Notes under the pieces: generated by a model
What the model saw: the letters and a program-made list of their open reading frames with translations, nothing else
What the model was told of the DNA's origin: nothing
Databases searched by the model: none
Position numbers and translations under genes: made by a program
Part shown: one piece after another, positions 11,275 through 21,656 of the stretch
Position numbering within the stretch: the first letter of the stretch is position 1
How the letters are laid out: every line of letters begins with the position of its first letter
Assembly (NCBI GenBank): GCA_015680685.1
Contig: MNCI01009650.1
Span: 1,031,196-1,095,195, forward strand
DNA from: Gnetum montanum
Taxonomy: Eukaryota > Streptophyta > Gnetopsida > Gnetales > Gnetaceae
DNA: 64,000 bases
Direction of reading: 5' to 3'

Positions 11275-11512
11275 TTGACCTTGCTTGCTTTATTTAACCT
11301 TATTTGCCATGTTTTACTTTGTTTTAACTTCATTTTACCTTGTTTAGTCATATTTTTCCTTGTTGTGGCCTTATTTTACCTTGTTTTGCCTAAGGTTTAC
11401 CTTGCTTTGTCTTGTAGTGACCTTATTTTGCCTTGCTTTACTATGTTTTGGCCTTATTTTTCCTTGTTTTACTCTATTATTGCAGTATTGTTGCATTACT
11501 TTAATATTGATT
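11275..11512 (+). repeat. Degenerate simple repeat, CCTTGTTTTACCTTATTTTG type
   Basis: About twenty imperfect units of 10-12 bp built on TTACCTTGTTTTG and GGCCTTATTTTA fill this stretch, just left of element C. The hydrophobic ORFs it produces (11275-11514, 11360-11728) come from the pyrimidine-rich repeat and are not taken as genes. Confidence 0.75.
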
Positions 11513-11550
11513 AACCATTATATCATGCAGATGCCACTTGATGTGTTTAT

Positions 11551-11555
11551 GTTGT
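11551..11555. other. Left target-site duplication of element C (gttgt)
   Basis: GTTGT directly precedes the 5' LTR. The five bases after the 3' LTR (21652-21656) are GTTGC. One transition separates the copies, as expected of an old insertion. Confidence 0.75.
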
Positions 11556-12422
11556 TGATAAATAGTGTTTTTCATCACTCTGATATTGGGGTGGCCGCAA
11601 TATCGGGTATGCAATATTGTAGCCCAAGATGTTATATCGTACATTCGATATTGCAGGGTTACTCCCGGGTCTATAAATACAGCGCCGCCCAGGTGCACAA
11701 TTGGGAGGAAGTTTTTAGCAGTCAGTAGTGAAATTATTGCAGTTTGTCCATTTGAAAGTTAGAATATTTTCCAAGTGCCCGCAACAGGAAGTCTAAGTGT
11801 GAATAGATCTTTATTCAAGCATTGATGTACCTGAGCACACCATTGTGTTGGCAATAAAGACGAGCTCTTTGATCCATTCCTTGTAGCACTTGAGATTTTC
11901 TCTCTTATGCATTTACATATTGTCATTTTATGCAATTTACATTAATGTTATTTATGCAGTAATTAATTTTGATCAATCAAGCAAATCATTAAATTACATA
12001 AGCATGACCCCGTCGAGCATACGTGTGACACTTGGTAGCTCAAAAACGATTAGTGTTTGATAGCCCAGTAGTGTTCGCACGAAGTTCAAGATGTGTCTGG
12101 GAAGTAGGAACGGTTACTTGTGTTAGGCTAGATTAGACTATAGTTTACTTAGTAGTTAATCACTCTTAATTTTAATCACTTTTACCTTTTTTCTTGTTAT
12201 AGGTGAGTAATTCCATAAAAACACAAAATAATAAAAATCTTATGCCTCAATCACACTTAACCATACAATTCCATTCCACAAGTGGGACTGCGAAGGCAAC
12301 GAGCGAACAACATGCACACACTGTTTAGCTCTAGTGCACTTAGTAATTATAGTCTACGGAATTCGACACGTGAACATCTGTGATTCGTATGGTTGGGCGT
12401 AGGGGTACCTTGTTGCTCATCA
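11556..12422 (+). repeat. 5' LTR of element C
   Basis: TGATAAATAGTG opens it and GGGGTACCTTGTTGCTCATCA-type sequence closes it. U3 carries GATATT/AATATC/TATATC units between 11581 and 11653, then CTATAAATACAG near 11672. AATAAAGA near 11855 is a poly(A)-signal-like site. Confidence 0.92.
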
Positions 12423-12423
12423 T

Positions 12424-12440
12424 TGGCACCGTTGCCGGGA
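12424..12440 (+). other. Primer-binding site of element C
   Basis: TGGCACCGTTGCCGGGA starts one base after the LTR. It complements the plant tRNA-Asp 3' end with one CpG-to-CpA change and one missing G. Confidence 0.9.
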
Positions 12441-12583
12441 ACTATAGTTCTTTGTGCGCTATCTATGCCTAGTGAAATTTAGTAACCTCATTGTTCAAAC
12501 CCTGAGAGTCAAATCCTACGAAAAAAAATTATTATTATTATCATTAAATTAAATCTCAACTACACACTATTTATTAACACAAA

Positions 12584-15080
12584 ATGTCTTCTTCTCATAG
12601 GAGCCCATCTCTGCCCATGGTAGTTCAAGTACCTCAACAATACCAGGTGGTATATGCTCATCCCAATGAATATGTGCAAGACTTTACCTTCATCTTACAT
12701 CAAGATGAACTGATGCGGTGGTGTGATATGGAAGGCAACATTGTGCTACCACATGACCGATCTATTCCAGCAATGCTCTAGCTAATGCTCGCACGACATG
12801 GGCTTCAACATCTCCATGGAGAATACGAGATGTGAGATCCTGACTCAAGGGATTATCATCCTATTGAAGCATAGAGATTAAGGGATCAGTAGGTGGCTGA
12901 AGCACCAACATGAGCTTGTGAAGGGTAAGGGGTCAAATATGTTTCCACATTCTCTTGGCCCAATTGATGAAGACAACCACTTCTTTAGTGATTCACCTCT
13001 CTTTGACTTTGTTCAAGGATCCCTCAACCAGAATGTACAATCTATAATCCATAATCTAGGTTCTGGTCAAAACGGATCCAATGAAAAAAATTGATCTAGA
13101 GAAGCAAGTCAAGAAAAGGGGGACAAAGGAGATCATGATCACGATCGTGGTCGCAAGCATCAAAGGAAGGATGATAGGCATTAGCGCGGAGCAAGTTCTC
13201 CTTCTTCTTCCCTTTCATCATCATCTTCTTCTTTTTTGGGTTTAGATCGTGGTCGCAGACGAAGTAACCATGATGGAGGTGACCAATGGGACTAGAACAA
13301 CAGAAGGGATCATCAGGGCAATCGTGAGCAAAGACATGGGTAATCTAGAGAGGTCCAACATTAAGAAAGAAGGGCTAGTAGGGAACATCGTAGGCACCAC
13401 CATCATGGCCTTAATGAATCTCTAGTTGTTACTTGGGGCATGTTAAATATTGCAGAGGCTATGAGGATTCTAACTAGGCATGTGAAGGACAATAGAATAA
13501 AGAGGCTTGATATAAACAATATTCCTCGGTTTGAGGGAGGATACAATGCTAATCCAAAAAATCATCTCTAGGCCTTCCAAGATGCACGTGCCTTGCAGAA
13601 CATTGAAAATGACTGGCAAAAGTTGAAATTATTTCCAAGGATACTTATAAAGGAAGTAGAAAGTTGATATTGATCATTGGAACTAGAATCAATTAGGTGG
13701 TGGAGTACGATGTTGGAACTATTCAATGATAAATACAAAACGTACTCTCGAGTATCCAATCTAAGAAAACAAATTTAAGGATAAAAACAAGGAAACCATG
13801 AGCCCTTGGATGCTACTATTGGCCGATACTACTTTCTATTGCATAGGTGTCCTAGCCATAGATACTCTCAGCTTGATCAGCTTCACTATATCATAGATGG
13901 GTTGCGGTCTAAAACCAAGAAAATCCTTGGTGTCTATGCCCAAGGGAGATTGACAAAGTTAAGCACCTGTTGAATTCAAAAATTAATTGAGCAAGTAGCT
14001 AAGGAGGAGGGAGAGTTGAGAAAATGTGAAAGTGCAGAAGAATACAACAAAGACCCTTATATTCGGAAAAAGGGGGTTATATTTTGTGATAGTGAGGATG
14101 AATTCACCAGAGATGAGGTGGTTATCAAAAAAACTTGCCATTTCAGAAATTGCAATAAAAAATTATGGCTAAGGTTCATCAATTATGGGACTTCATGGAT
14201 AATAGGTTTTAAGCTATTTTAAAAATTACTGAAGAGTCCAAGGAGCAAGGTGGTTAGTGAGAGCATTGGAGACATAAGGAAGCTGAATGTTTCAAATCTA
14301 AAGGTAAAGGTAAGATAGCTGCGATAGAGATGGCTGCAGATAACATTCAAATGATGATGGTGGGTGTAATGTCTACTAGTATGAACATCCTAAGGGATGT
14401 TGTCCAGTTGTATCACACTTGTAGGAATCTGGGGTGTATGCCTTACATCCAAGACTTGCATAAAGGCAAATGCCCAAAAGATTACCTTATCCACAAGGTA
14501 ATTCTTAACAGTTCCACCAACCACAACAATACTATCCAAGTGAAACTCCTCCACAACTTTATAAAATGTACTAGTAGTGGCAGCAACCACAATCATGGGC
14601 ATTGCCACCTCCAAGATAGCAATACCCTTACTGGAAACTAGATCCCTACTGTTACTATGTTCAGTAACTTTCATCTCCAAAGGACTCCTTTGGTCATATT
14701 GCTACTTACCAATCTCACAACTACCCTCTTGAAACATACCAATCTCTCTATCCAAGGAGGGATACCAGCTACTACCCTCATGCACCTCCTATTCCTACAT
14801 TTTCTCCTCCACCTCCTACACAACTACTACCTGCTCTGTCCATGTATGGTGAATTTCCTACACAACTACAACAAAGGAATGCTACGAGGGTAGTTAACCT
14901 ACAATCAGTTAACCCATCCAGTAGGTTGGAACCACAAACAAAGAAAATATCCTTCTTCTAACCTTGCAACCCACCAAAGCCCTTGGATACATCAGTGGTT
15001 GGTAACCCTGCTCCTCCAACTTCCTCCATTTTCTCTCTATTCGAGTCCCCTTCAAACCAAAATCCTTCTCGAATCCATAC
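12584..15080 (+). pseudogene. gag of element C, decayed
   Basis: Structural polyprotein of the retroelement particle. The ATG at 12584 starts a run to 12780 with AHPNEYVQDFTFILHQDELM and GNIVLPHDRS, matching the gag starts of A, D and E. The Ser-rich segment lies near 13195-13250. The core (IPRFEGGYNANPKNHL near 13525-13570; YKTYSRVSNL near 13730-13760) is broken by stops. A knuckle-like segment with YEHPKGCCPVV follows near 14375-14410, in which the first cysteines are eroded. The proline/tyrosine-rich tail runs from about 14500 to 15060. Stops and frameshifts are spread throughout. Confidence 0.88.
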
Positions 15081-15599
15081 TGTAATGCTGACGCATGCTA
15101 TATCCAATTGGATTCAAGTTGGTAATCTGCCCAAAAAATTAGCTGATCCCATGACTCCCTTAGTTTACTTATAGATTGCTAGGAATGAGCCTTGCAAAGC
15201 TCTTCTTGACTCTAGTTCCGGTGTTAATCTGATCTCGCATGAGATGTACATAATGTGGAACCTTTCTCCTTTGAAGAAGAGCAACATTCGGTTAGAACTG
15301 GTGGACCAGTCCATCACTGTTCTATTGGGACTGGTTGAAGACATCGTCACCACTATTTGTGGGTGGTAATATCTTGCTGATTTCCTAGTAATCAAAGTGG
15401 AGAACTACAAGGGATACTTTCCAATTATTATGGGAAGGATGTGGCTAAGTATTGTTGATGGCAAAATGGGCATTAGAGATATTTCCTTGGAGATATCAAA
15501 AGAGAATGAATTTGGGAAGATTAAGAAGAAGAGAGTTCCATGTATCACATGCAGTGATTCAGGGTGTCATTGTGTGCATAAGTTATGGCTAGTAAAGTA
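15081..15599 (+). pseudogene. Aspartic protease of element C, catalytic triplet altered
   Basis: This domain would cleave the gag-pol polyprotein. MLTHAISNWIQVGNLPKKLA (from 15088) leads to NEPCKALLDSSSGVNLISHE near 15185-15240. The retropepsin D-S/T-G is here D-S-S, from a Gly-to-Ser change. The later hallmark FPIIMGRMWLS (near 15420) corresponds to the ILGRPFL motif. There is a stop at 15172-15174 and another near 15368. Element D keeps D-S-G at the same place. Confidence 0.85.
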
Positions 15600-16100
15600 A
15601 ACATCTATCTCTGCATGCAAGCAGTGTGCACTAGAAGCTTATATCCAAAGATGTCTTTACCTAGTAGCCACAAAATAAGAAGGCACCTAGTGGCTGATAG
15701 CTGATACTAGTAGAAATACATTATGCATGGAACCGACTAAGGGCCTAATGTACGAGTACATTGCAAGTATGAATGAACTTGAGTAAGTTCACCATCAGCT
15801 CTACGAAGGAGCAAATGATGATGTCAATTGGGGTGAGCTAGAAATTCTTAACAATTTTAAACAAGAGCCCCTTGAATTGAAGACACTACCGGTTGGAATG
15901 AAGTATGTATTTTTGAAAAATGAGAGACTTGTTGTCATTAATGCCAAGCTTGCTACAAAATAGAAAAGAAAATTGATAAAAGTTATGGAAAAATGGTCAG
16001 CAGCCTTTGCCTAGTCATATTCTGATCTCATTAGGATAGATCCAAGAATATGCTAGTACTGAATATACACTGACCCTGCCATCAAGCCAAAATGACAACT
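15600..16100 (+). pseudogene. Protease-RT linker of element C
   Basis: This is a degenerate coding stretch. VPKVEIQRC-type and ATK-rich blocks, then PLELKTLPVGMKYVFLKN (near 15870-15920) and LVVINAKLA, match the spacer between protease and RT in elements D and E. No catalytic domain lies here. Confidence 0.65.
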
Positions 16101-17340
16101 ACAACGATGTTTGAATCCCAAGTTAAAATGGATTATCAAAGAGGAGATTGAACAACTCCTCAAAGTGAGATTCATCTACCCTGTCATAGATAGTGAGTGG
16201 GTTAGCCCTCTCGTGATCATGCTAAAGAAAGGAGACAAATGATGGGTGTGCATTGATTTTTGATTGCTCAACATGACAACTTTCAAGGATCATTTTCCAT
16301 TGCCTTTTTTCAACCAAGTGCTAGACACCATTTTGGGTCATAGCTATTACAACTTTCTTGATGGTTATAGTGGCTATAACCAAATTTGGATTGCACCAGT
16401 GGACTAGGCAAAGACAACTTTCACAAGTCCTTGGGGCACTTTTGCTTATCGACAGATGCTGTTTGGTCTATTTAATGCCCCGACCACATTTCAATGATTA
16501 GTTATTAGCATTTTTTAACAACAGATTGGTAGCAGGGTAGAAGTTTTTATGGATGATTTTTCTACCTATGGAGCTATGTTTGAGCAAGCCATAGACCATC
16601 TTGAGTAGGTGTTAAAGAGATGTGTTGAAACAAACCTCTAGCTCTATTGGCAAAAGATTCATCTTATGGTCTAGGAAGGCATAGTCTTGGGGCATCGCAT
16701 CTCAAAAGCAAGAATTGAGGTGGACCATGAAAAAATAAGGGTCATCTGAGGAATAACCCACCAACTTGAAATAGTCAAAGAAGTTCAGTCATTCCTTGGT
16801 CATACTTCTTACTAACAGTGATTCATTGAGAATTTTTCCAAAATCATCAAGTCATTAGTAGAATTGATGAAGAAGGATGCATCATTTTTCTAGACCCTTG
16901 CATGTAAATTAGCATTTTAACAATTAAAGAAAAAGCTTGTTGAAACCCCCATTCTTTAAGCACTAAATTGGTCCAGACCATTTCATGTGATGACCAATGA
17001 ATTGAATTATGCTTTGGGGGCAATGATTACATAGATGGATGATAAAAAATGTCTAGATTACATTCACTATGCAAGCCAAAGCATCAAAGGTGCACAACTA
17101 AACTACACCACTACAGAAAATGAGTTGATAGTAGTGGTGTTTGCTTTAGAGAAGTTCATGCACTATGTGCTTGGCTATAAAGTGTTTGTGCACACAAATC
17201 ATAGCACCATCAGATTTCTAATAAAAAAACCAATGGTGAGCCCCCATGTCATACAGTGGCTCGTGATTTTGCAGGAATTCGATCTCACGATGGTAGATCA
17301 TAAAGGTGTGAAGAATGTGATCGTGGATCACTTATTGTGA
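16101..17340 (+). pseudogene. Reverse transcriptase and RNase H of element C
   Basis: RT would copy the genomic RNA and RNase H would remove the RNA strand. RT blocks in order are EEIEQLLKVRFIYPV (16141-16185), the LVIMLKKGDK palm start, FLDGYSGYNQI (16354-16386), SPWGTFAYRQMLFGL (16430-16472) and VFMDDFSTYG (16543-16572). The YxDD-equivalent FMDD is intact. GIVLGHRIS (near 16680) closes the thumb. RNase H appears at about 16985-17340 with YTTTENELIVVVFALEKF, keeping its Glu, and VHTNHSTIRFL, where the usual T-D-H is T-N-H, so a metal-binding Asp is lost. Stops replace Gln at several places, for example in VDxAKTTF near 16405. Confidence 0.9.
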
Positions 17341-18655
17341 CTAAGATGGGATGACAAGGAGAAAGAGAGCTCTTTATCTGATCAATTCCCTGATGAATCT
17401 CTTCTTGTAGGTGCTATCAATGCACAAATTCCTAATGAACCAAAATGGTATGACACCATCCTCACTTATCTACTTAAGCAAGAACTGCCACAAGGGCTGG
17501 ACACTAGAAAAAAACAACAGTTTCTTCACTAGGATAAATATTTCATGGAGATTAATGAGAACCTTTACAAGGTTTGTTCCAATGGCCTGGTATGTTGGTA
17601 TGTCCCTAATACGAATCAGCTTTTCATTCTTCAGGATGCTCATGAAGGTCCTTGTGGGGGCCATTATGGCAGGAGATGCATGACCCTAAAGATCCTCATG
17701 GCAGGGTATTATTGGTCAACAATGTTCAGGGATGCACACCAATTCATCCGCACTTGTGATCGTTGTTAGAGGGATGGTGGAATGACAACTCAAGTGAATG
17801 AACCACAACAATGGATACAACCTCTCAAATAATTTAACATTTGGGGCATTCACTTTATGGATCCCATCACACCTTTGTTAAATGGAAAGGCATAAGATAG
17901 AAGTAGCTGCCATCACCAACTGTACATCCACCACTGTTGCTTGGTTTGTACAACAAAACATCATAAACAGGTTCGGTGTACCTTGTGCATTAATTTCTAA
18001 TAATGGAACTCATTTTACAGGTGCCACTTTTTAGAAGCTGATGCAACACTTGGGGGTTGAACATAAACTCACAACACCATATTACCCCCAAGCTAATGGT
18101 CAAGTTGAGGTCACTAATCGGGAGATTACAAAAATCTTAATGCATACCATTAGCAAATACCGAAGGGATTGGAGCACTAAATTAAATGATCCCCTTTGGG
18201 CCTATCAATCCACATGAAAGCTTTCCATAGGTTATTCTCTCTATGAGCTCATGTACAGAAAACTACCAAAATTGCCCATCCAATCCAAGCTCCATACACT
18301 CTCTACAGCTTGTGATCTTGACCTAGATCTAGGTCTAGCATAGAAAGAATGATTAATGAGTCTCAACTTGCTAGATGAAAATCAGTTAATGGCCCTATCA
18401 TCCAATGAGACACATAAGGCATTCAATAAGAAACACCATGACCTCAAAATAAGAAAAGTCAAATTTCAACTAGGAGACAAGGTTCTCTATTGGAATTCAA
18501 CACATGTATCCCAACGAACCAAATTTCAAACATTGTGGGAAGGACCTTACATCATAGATGAGACCTTTTCATCTAGGGCCATGATCATCTACAAACTTGA
18601 CAACCCAGACAAAAAAAAAACTAGTCAAAATTCAACAAATAAAACCTTTTCATGA
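17341..18655 (+). pseudogene. Integrase of element C
   Basis: Integrase would insert the cDNA. The HHCC zinc domain is readable: DAHEGPCGGHYG (17635-17670) and FIRTCDRC (17746-17769). The catalytic core is damaged. The first Asp block reads NIWGIHFMDPI (Asp to His, near 17843). The second reads ISNNGTHF (Asp to Asn, near 17992). The Glu block GQVEVTNREI (18100-18130) is intact. The C-terminal module FQLGDKVLYWNSTHVSQRTK, then LWEGPYII, is open at 18356-18655. There is no chromodomain, consistent with Athila. Confidence 0.88.
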
Positions 18656-20752
18656 GCTTAAGCCAACCAATGCAACAAACACCTTGTCAGATGGACAACC
18701 ATGATCAATCTCTTAGATCTCTCCCTTCCAACTTAGTTGTGGGAGATATGGCCACCCATACTAACACCTTTGATGGCTCCTTAGCTTTTTTTTTTTTTTT
18801 TTTGTTTTTCACATTTTTGGTTTTACAACTTTTTGTTTTCATCTTCTTTGTTTTACATATTTGTATTTTTAAGGTTATTGAGTTTCCCTTAGTTTTTTCT
18901 TTACACCATCATTAATATATTCAATAATTATTGTCTACTCTTTTACTTTCATTTATGGTTATGTTTGCTTATGCTTGATGTGTTTCCATACTTTTTCTAC
19001 TAATAAGGTGGAAAGTACAATGGTAATGCACTACTTAATGGTGGTATGATTTATTTGTAATTTGATTGTTAATGTCTAGTTTCTAACTTTGAACATTGTT
19101 ACTAACAACTGGGACATGGTTTCTTTTCATCTAACAAGTAGTGAGTCCACATCATCCACCCATCCACATACTCTATAGTTTTTCTTGTTTTGGAAGCATG
19201 CAGTCTCTTCTTCATTAATGCAACTTTAATAAATTGGTGACTTGTGTAGTTTCTGGAATCGAGAAGGAATCAAGGGTTTGGATAGGATGTGGCTTTAAAT
19301 GGATGTAGTATTCTTTGTTCTTTTTTGTTTTCCTATGTGTAGGGGTGTTCTTGTAAGCTTCTCACTATTCCACGTCATTTCACAATAGGAAGTCCTATAA
19401 GTCCTTGCATGGTGTGGTCCTCATCACAAGAAAAAGAGAAAGATGAGGATTCAAAGAACACCCCTTGGACAAAATAAATGCAAAAAATGCATGGGTCTTT
19501 GCATGGTGTGGTTCCCATTCCAAAAAAAAAACATGGAAATTCAAAGCATACCCCTTAGACCAAATAAAAGGGCTACAAGCATTGGTTATGAGACTTGTCT
19601 TATCTCCTCTAACTAAGGCCCTTTCTCACTTCCTACCTTCACTCCAATTTGGAATGGTGGTTGTTTTGTGGGAGCATTCTTATGTCTCAGGGGATGGACT
19701 TGCCTTAGAATGTCGATGCGAAGTCACTGAAAGTGGTTGGTTTTGATCTAGACTAAGGAAGGATATTACCAAGTTAATTAATCACAAACTCCATAAGGGA
19801 CTATATGTGACCATAATTAGGAACTCCATTCCACTCTCTCTGTCATCCATCTATGCTTTTCATACCTCACCTCACTGCTACTTTCATGTTTTGATTTAAT
19901 TTTCTGGTTTGATGTGTTAGGTTTCTTAGTCAATTAATTTTGGGTTTTTGTACTTAACTTTCTAAAATCATTAATCATCCATGGGGCCCACGGACTCCTT
20001 GGTTTGAATTTATGCAAGGGCATAAAAGGCATGTGCCTACTTTGGGGAGGACCCACTTGCATATCCTTTGGTTTGGTTAAGTTAAGTTATTTACCTTTAG
20101 ACATTCTTACAATCAAATTATTTTTATTTACCCCATCCATGTCATCCAATTGTACGCACCTTCACAACTGTTTGTGATGAATTCCTTTTTATTGTTGTGA
20201 ATACCCTCTTTCTAGTACTCCTTGTGTTAAGCTTTTTCTGAATTGTATGGATTGCTGCTCTTATTTAACCCATTCGTCAATATTTCCACTAATAACATCA
20301 AGCAACCAATCTATCACAATCACAACTTGGCTAGATAAAATCACTGATAAGACAAGGTACTCAATCATTATCTATTGCACTATAAATACTAGACCTTGGT
20401 TTTGTTGTGATTGAAGTGGGAAGTGTGGACTGGAAGTGTGACTATCATCACTAAGGAGGATGCAACCATATCACTCATGGGAAATTGTTCATGACCATTG
20501 GATCTCTTCCATCTCTCCCTCATTCTTTTGATACCAAGAGAGGTTGGATGTTATTTGGATCCATTGGTGTTCTTTCCTATTGTCATGAACACCCAATGTT
20601 GTACACCATTATAATATTATATGCTTGGGCACTTTTGTATTTTTTTTTTCTCTGTGTCACTCTGCATGTTAGTCAAATAAGCCCACACCTGCTATGATAT
20701 TTTATAAAGGACTTGTTCCTCTTCTTCTATACTCAAGGACAAGCTTTCATTT
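18656..20752 (+). other. 3' untranslated region of element C (about 2.1 kb)
   Basis: No env-like ORF with a signal peptide or membrane segment is seen. The region has a T-tract (18786-18803), two copies of a hairpin-bearing repeat (19393-19480 and 19490-19570) and a block near 19978-20065 that is conserved in D, E and J. Most ORFs here differ between copies, so I treat them as chance openings. Confidence 0.75.
19404..19545 (+). repeat. Two hairpin units in the 3' UTR of element C
   Basis: Unit 1 pairs TCCTCAT (19418-19424) with ATGAGGA (19443-19449) across an A-rich loop. Unit 2 pairs TTCCCAT (19512-19518) with ATGGAAA (19533-19539). Each is introduced by TTGCATGGTGTGG and followed by TTCAAAG. 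Equivalent units lie in D, E and J with changes on both stem sides. Confidence 0.6.
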
Positions 20753-20765
20753 AGTTGTGGGGGTA
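20753..20765 (+). other. Polypurine tract of element C
   Basis: AGTTGTGGGGGTA lies directly before the 3' LTR. The same GTGGGGGTA core precedes the 3' LTRs of D and E, and is where plus-strand DNA synthesis would start. Confidence 0.88.
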
Positions 20766-21651
20766 TGATAAATTGTGTTTTCCATCACTTTGATACTGGG
20801 GGGGCCGTGATATCAGGTACACGATATTGGGTATGCAATATCATAGCCCAAGATGTGATATCATACATTTGATATCGTAGGGTTACTCTCGGGTCTATAA
20901 ATATAGCACCCAGGTGCACAATTGGGAAGAATATTTTAGCATTTAGTAGCGAAACTCTTGTAGTTTGTCCATTTGAAAGTTAGAATATTTTCCAAGTGCC
21001 CACAGTAGGAGGTCTAAGTGTGAATGGATCTTTATTCAAGCATTGATGTACCTGAGCACACCATTGCGTTGGCAATAAAGATGAGCTCTTTGATCCATTT
21101 CTTGTAGCACTTGAGATTTTCTCTCTTATGCATTTACATATTGTTATTTCATGCAATTTATATTAATGTTATTTATGCAGTAATTAATTTTGATCAATCA
21201 AGAAAATCATTAAATTATACAAGCATGACCCCTTTGAGCATACGTGTGACACTTGGTAGCTCATAAACGATTAGTGTTTGACAGCCCAGTAGTGTTCGCA
21301 TGAAGTTCAAGATGCATCTAGGAAGTGGGAACAGTTACTTGTGTTAGGCTAGATTAGAATATAGTTTACTTAGTAGTTAATCGCTCTTAATTTTAATCAC
21401 TTTTACTTTTATTCTTATTCTAGGTGAGTAATTCCATAAAAACACAAAATAAGAAAAATATTATGCCTCAATCACACTTAACCATACAATTGCATTCCAC
21501 AAGTGGGACTGGGAAGGCAATGAACAAACAACATGCACACACTATTTAGCTCTAGTGCACTTAGTAATTATAGTCTGTAGAATTTGACCGAATTGGATGT
21601 AAATGCCTGTGATTCGTATGGTTGGGTGTAAGGGTACCTTGTCGCTCATCA
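20766..21651 (+). repeat. 3' LTR of element C (886 bp)
   Basis: It aligns along its length with 11556-12422. It has one more U3 unit than the 5' LTR (the GGTACACGATATTGG segment near 20816-20830). CTATAAATATAG lies near 20896. It ends CTCATCA at 21651, followed by the target duplication GTTGC. Confidence 0.92.
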
Positions 21652-21656
21652 GTTGC

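Larger units (their letters stand above)
11556..21651 (+). mobile_element. Complete Athila-lineage LTR retrotransposon C (10,096 bp), non-autonomous by decay
   Basis: Two LTRs of 867 and 886 bp, a tRNA-Asp-type PBS, gag, protease, RT, RNase H, integrase, a 2.1-kb 3' UTR and a polypurine tract occur in canonical order, flanked by a near-perfect 5-bp duplication. The RT (LDGYSGYNQI, FMDD) and the absence of a chromodomain place it in Athila. No env-like ORF is seen. Every ORF is interrupted. The LTRs differ by many transitions and by one repeat unit in U3, so the insertion is old. Confidence 0.93.

Noticed and set aside
11360-11728. Hydrophobic Leu/Phe-rich ORF that resembles a membrane protein
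   Set aside because: It is the translation of the pyrimidine-rich degenerate repeat and then of the LTR of element C. Two frames give equally hydrophobic products.
18652-18915. Hydrophobic ORF after integrase as an env-like protein (also 29974-30225 and 60544-60732)
   Set aside because: The hydrophobic tail comes from a T-tract that differs between copies. There is no signal peptide or conserved Cys, and the frames do not agree.
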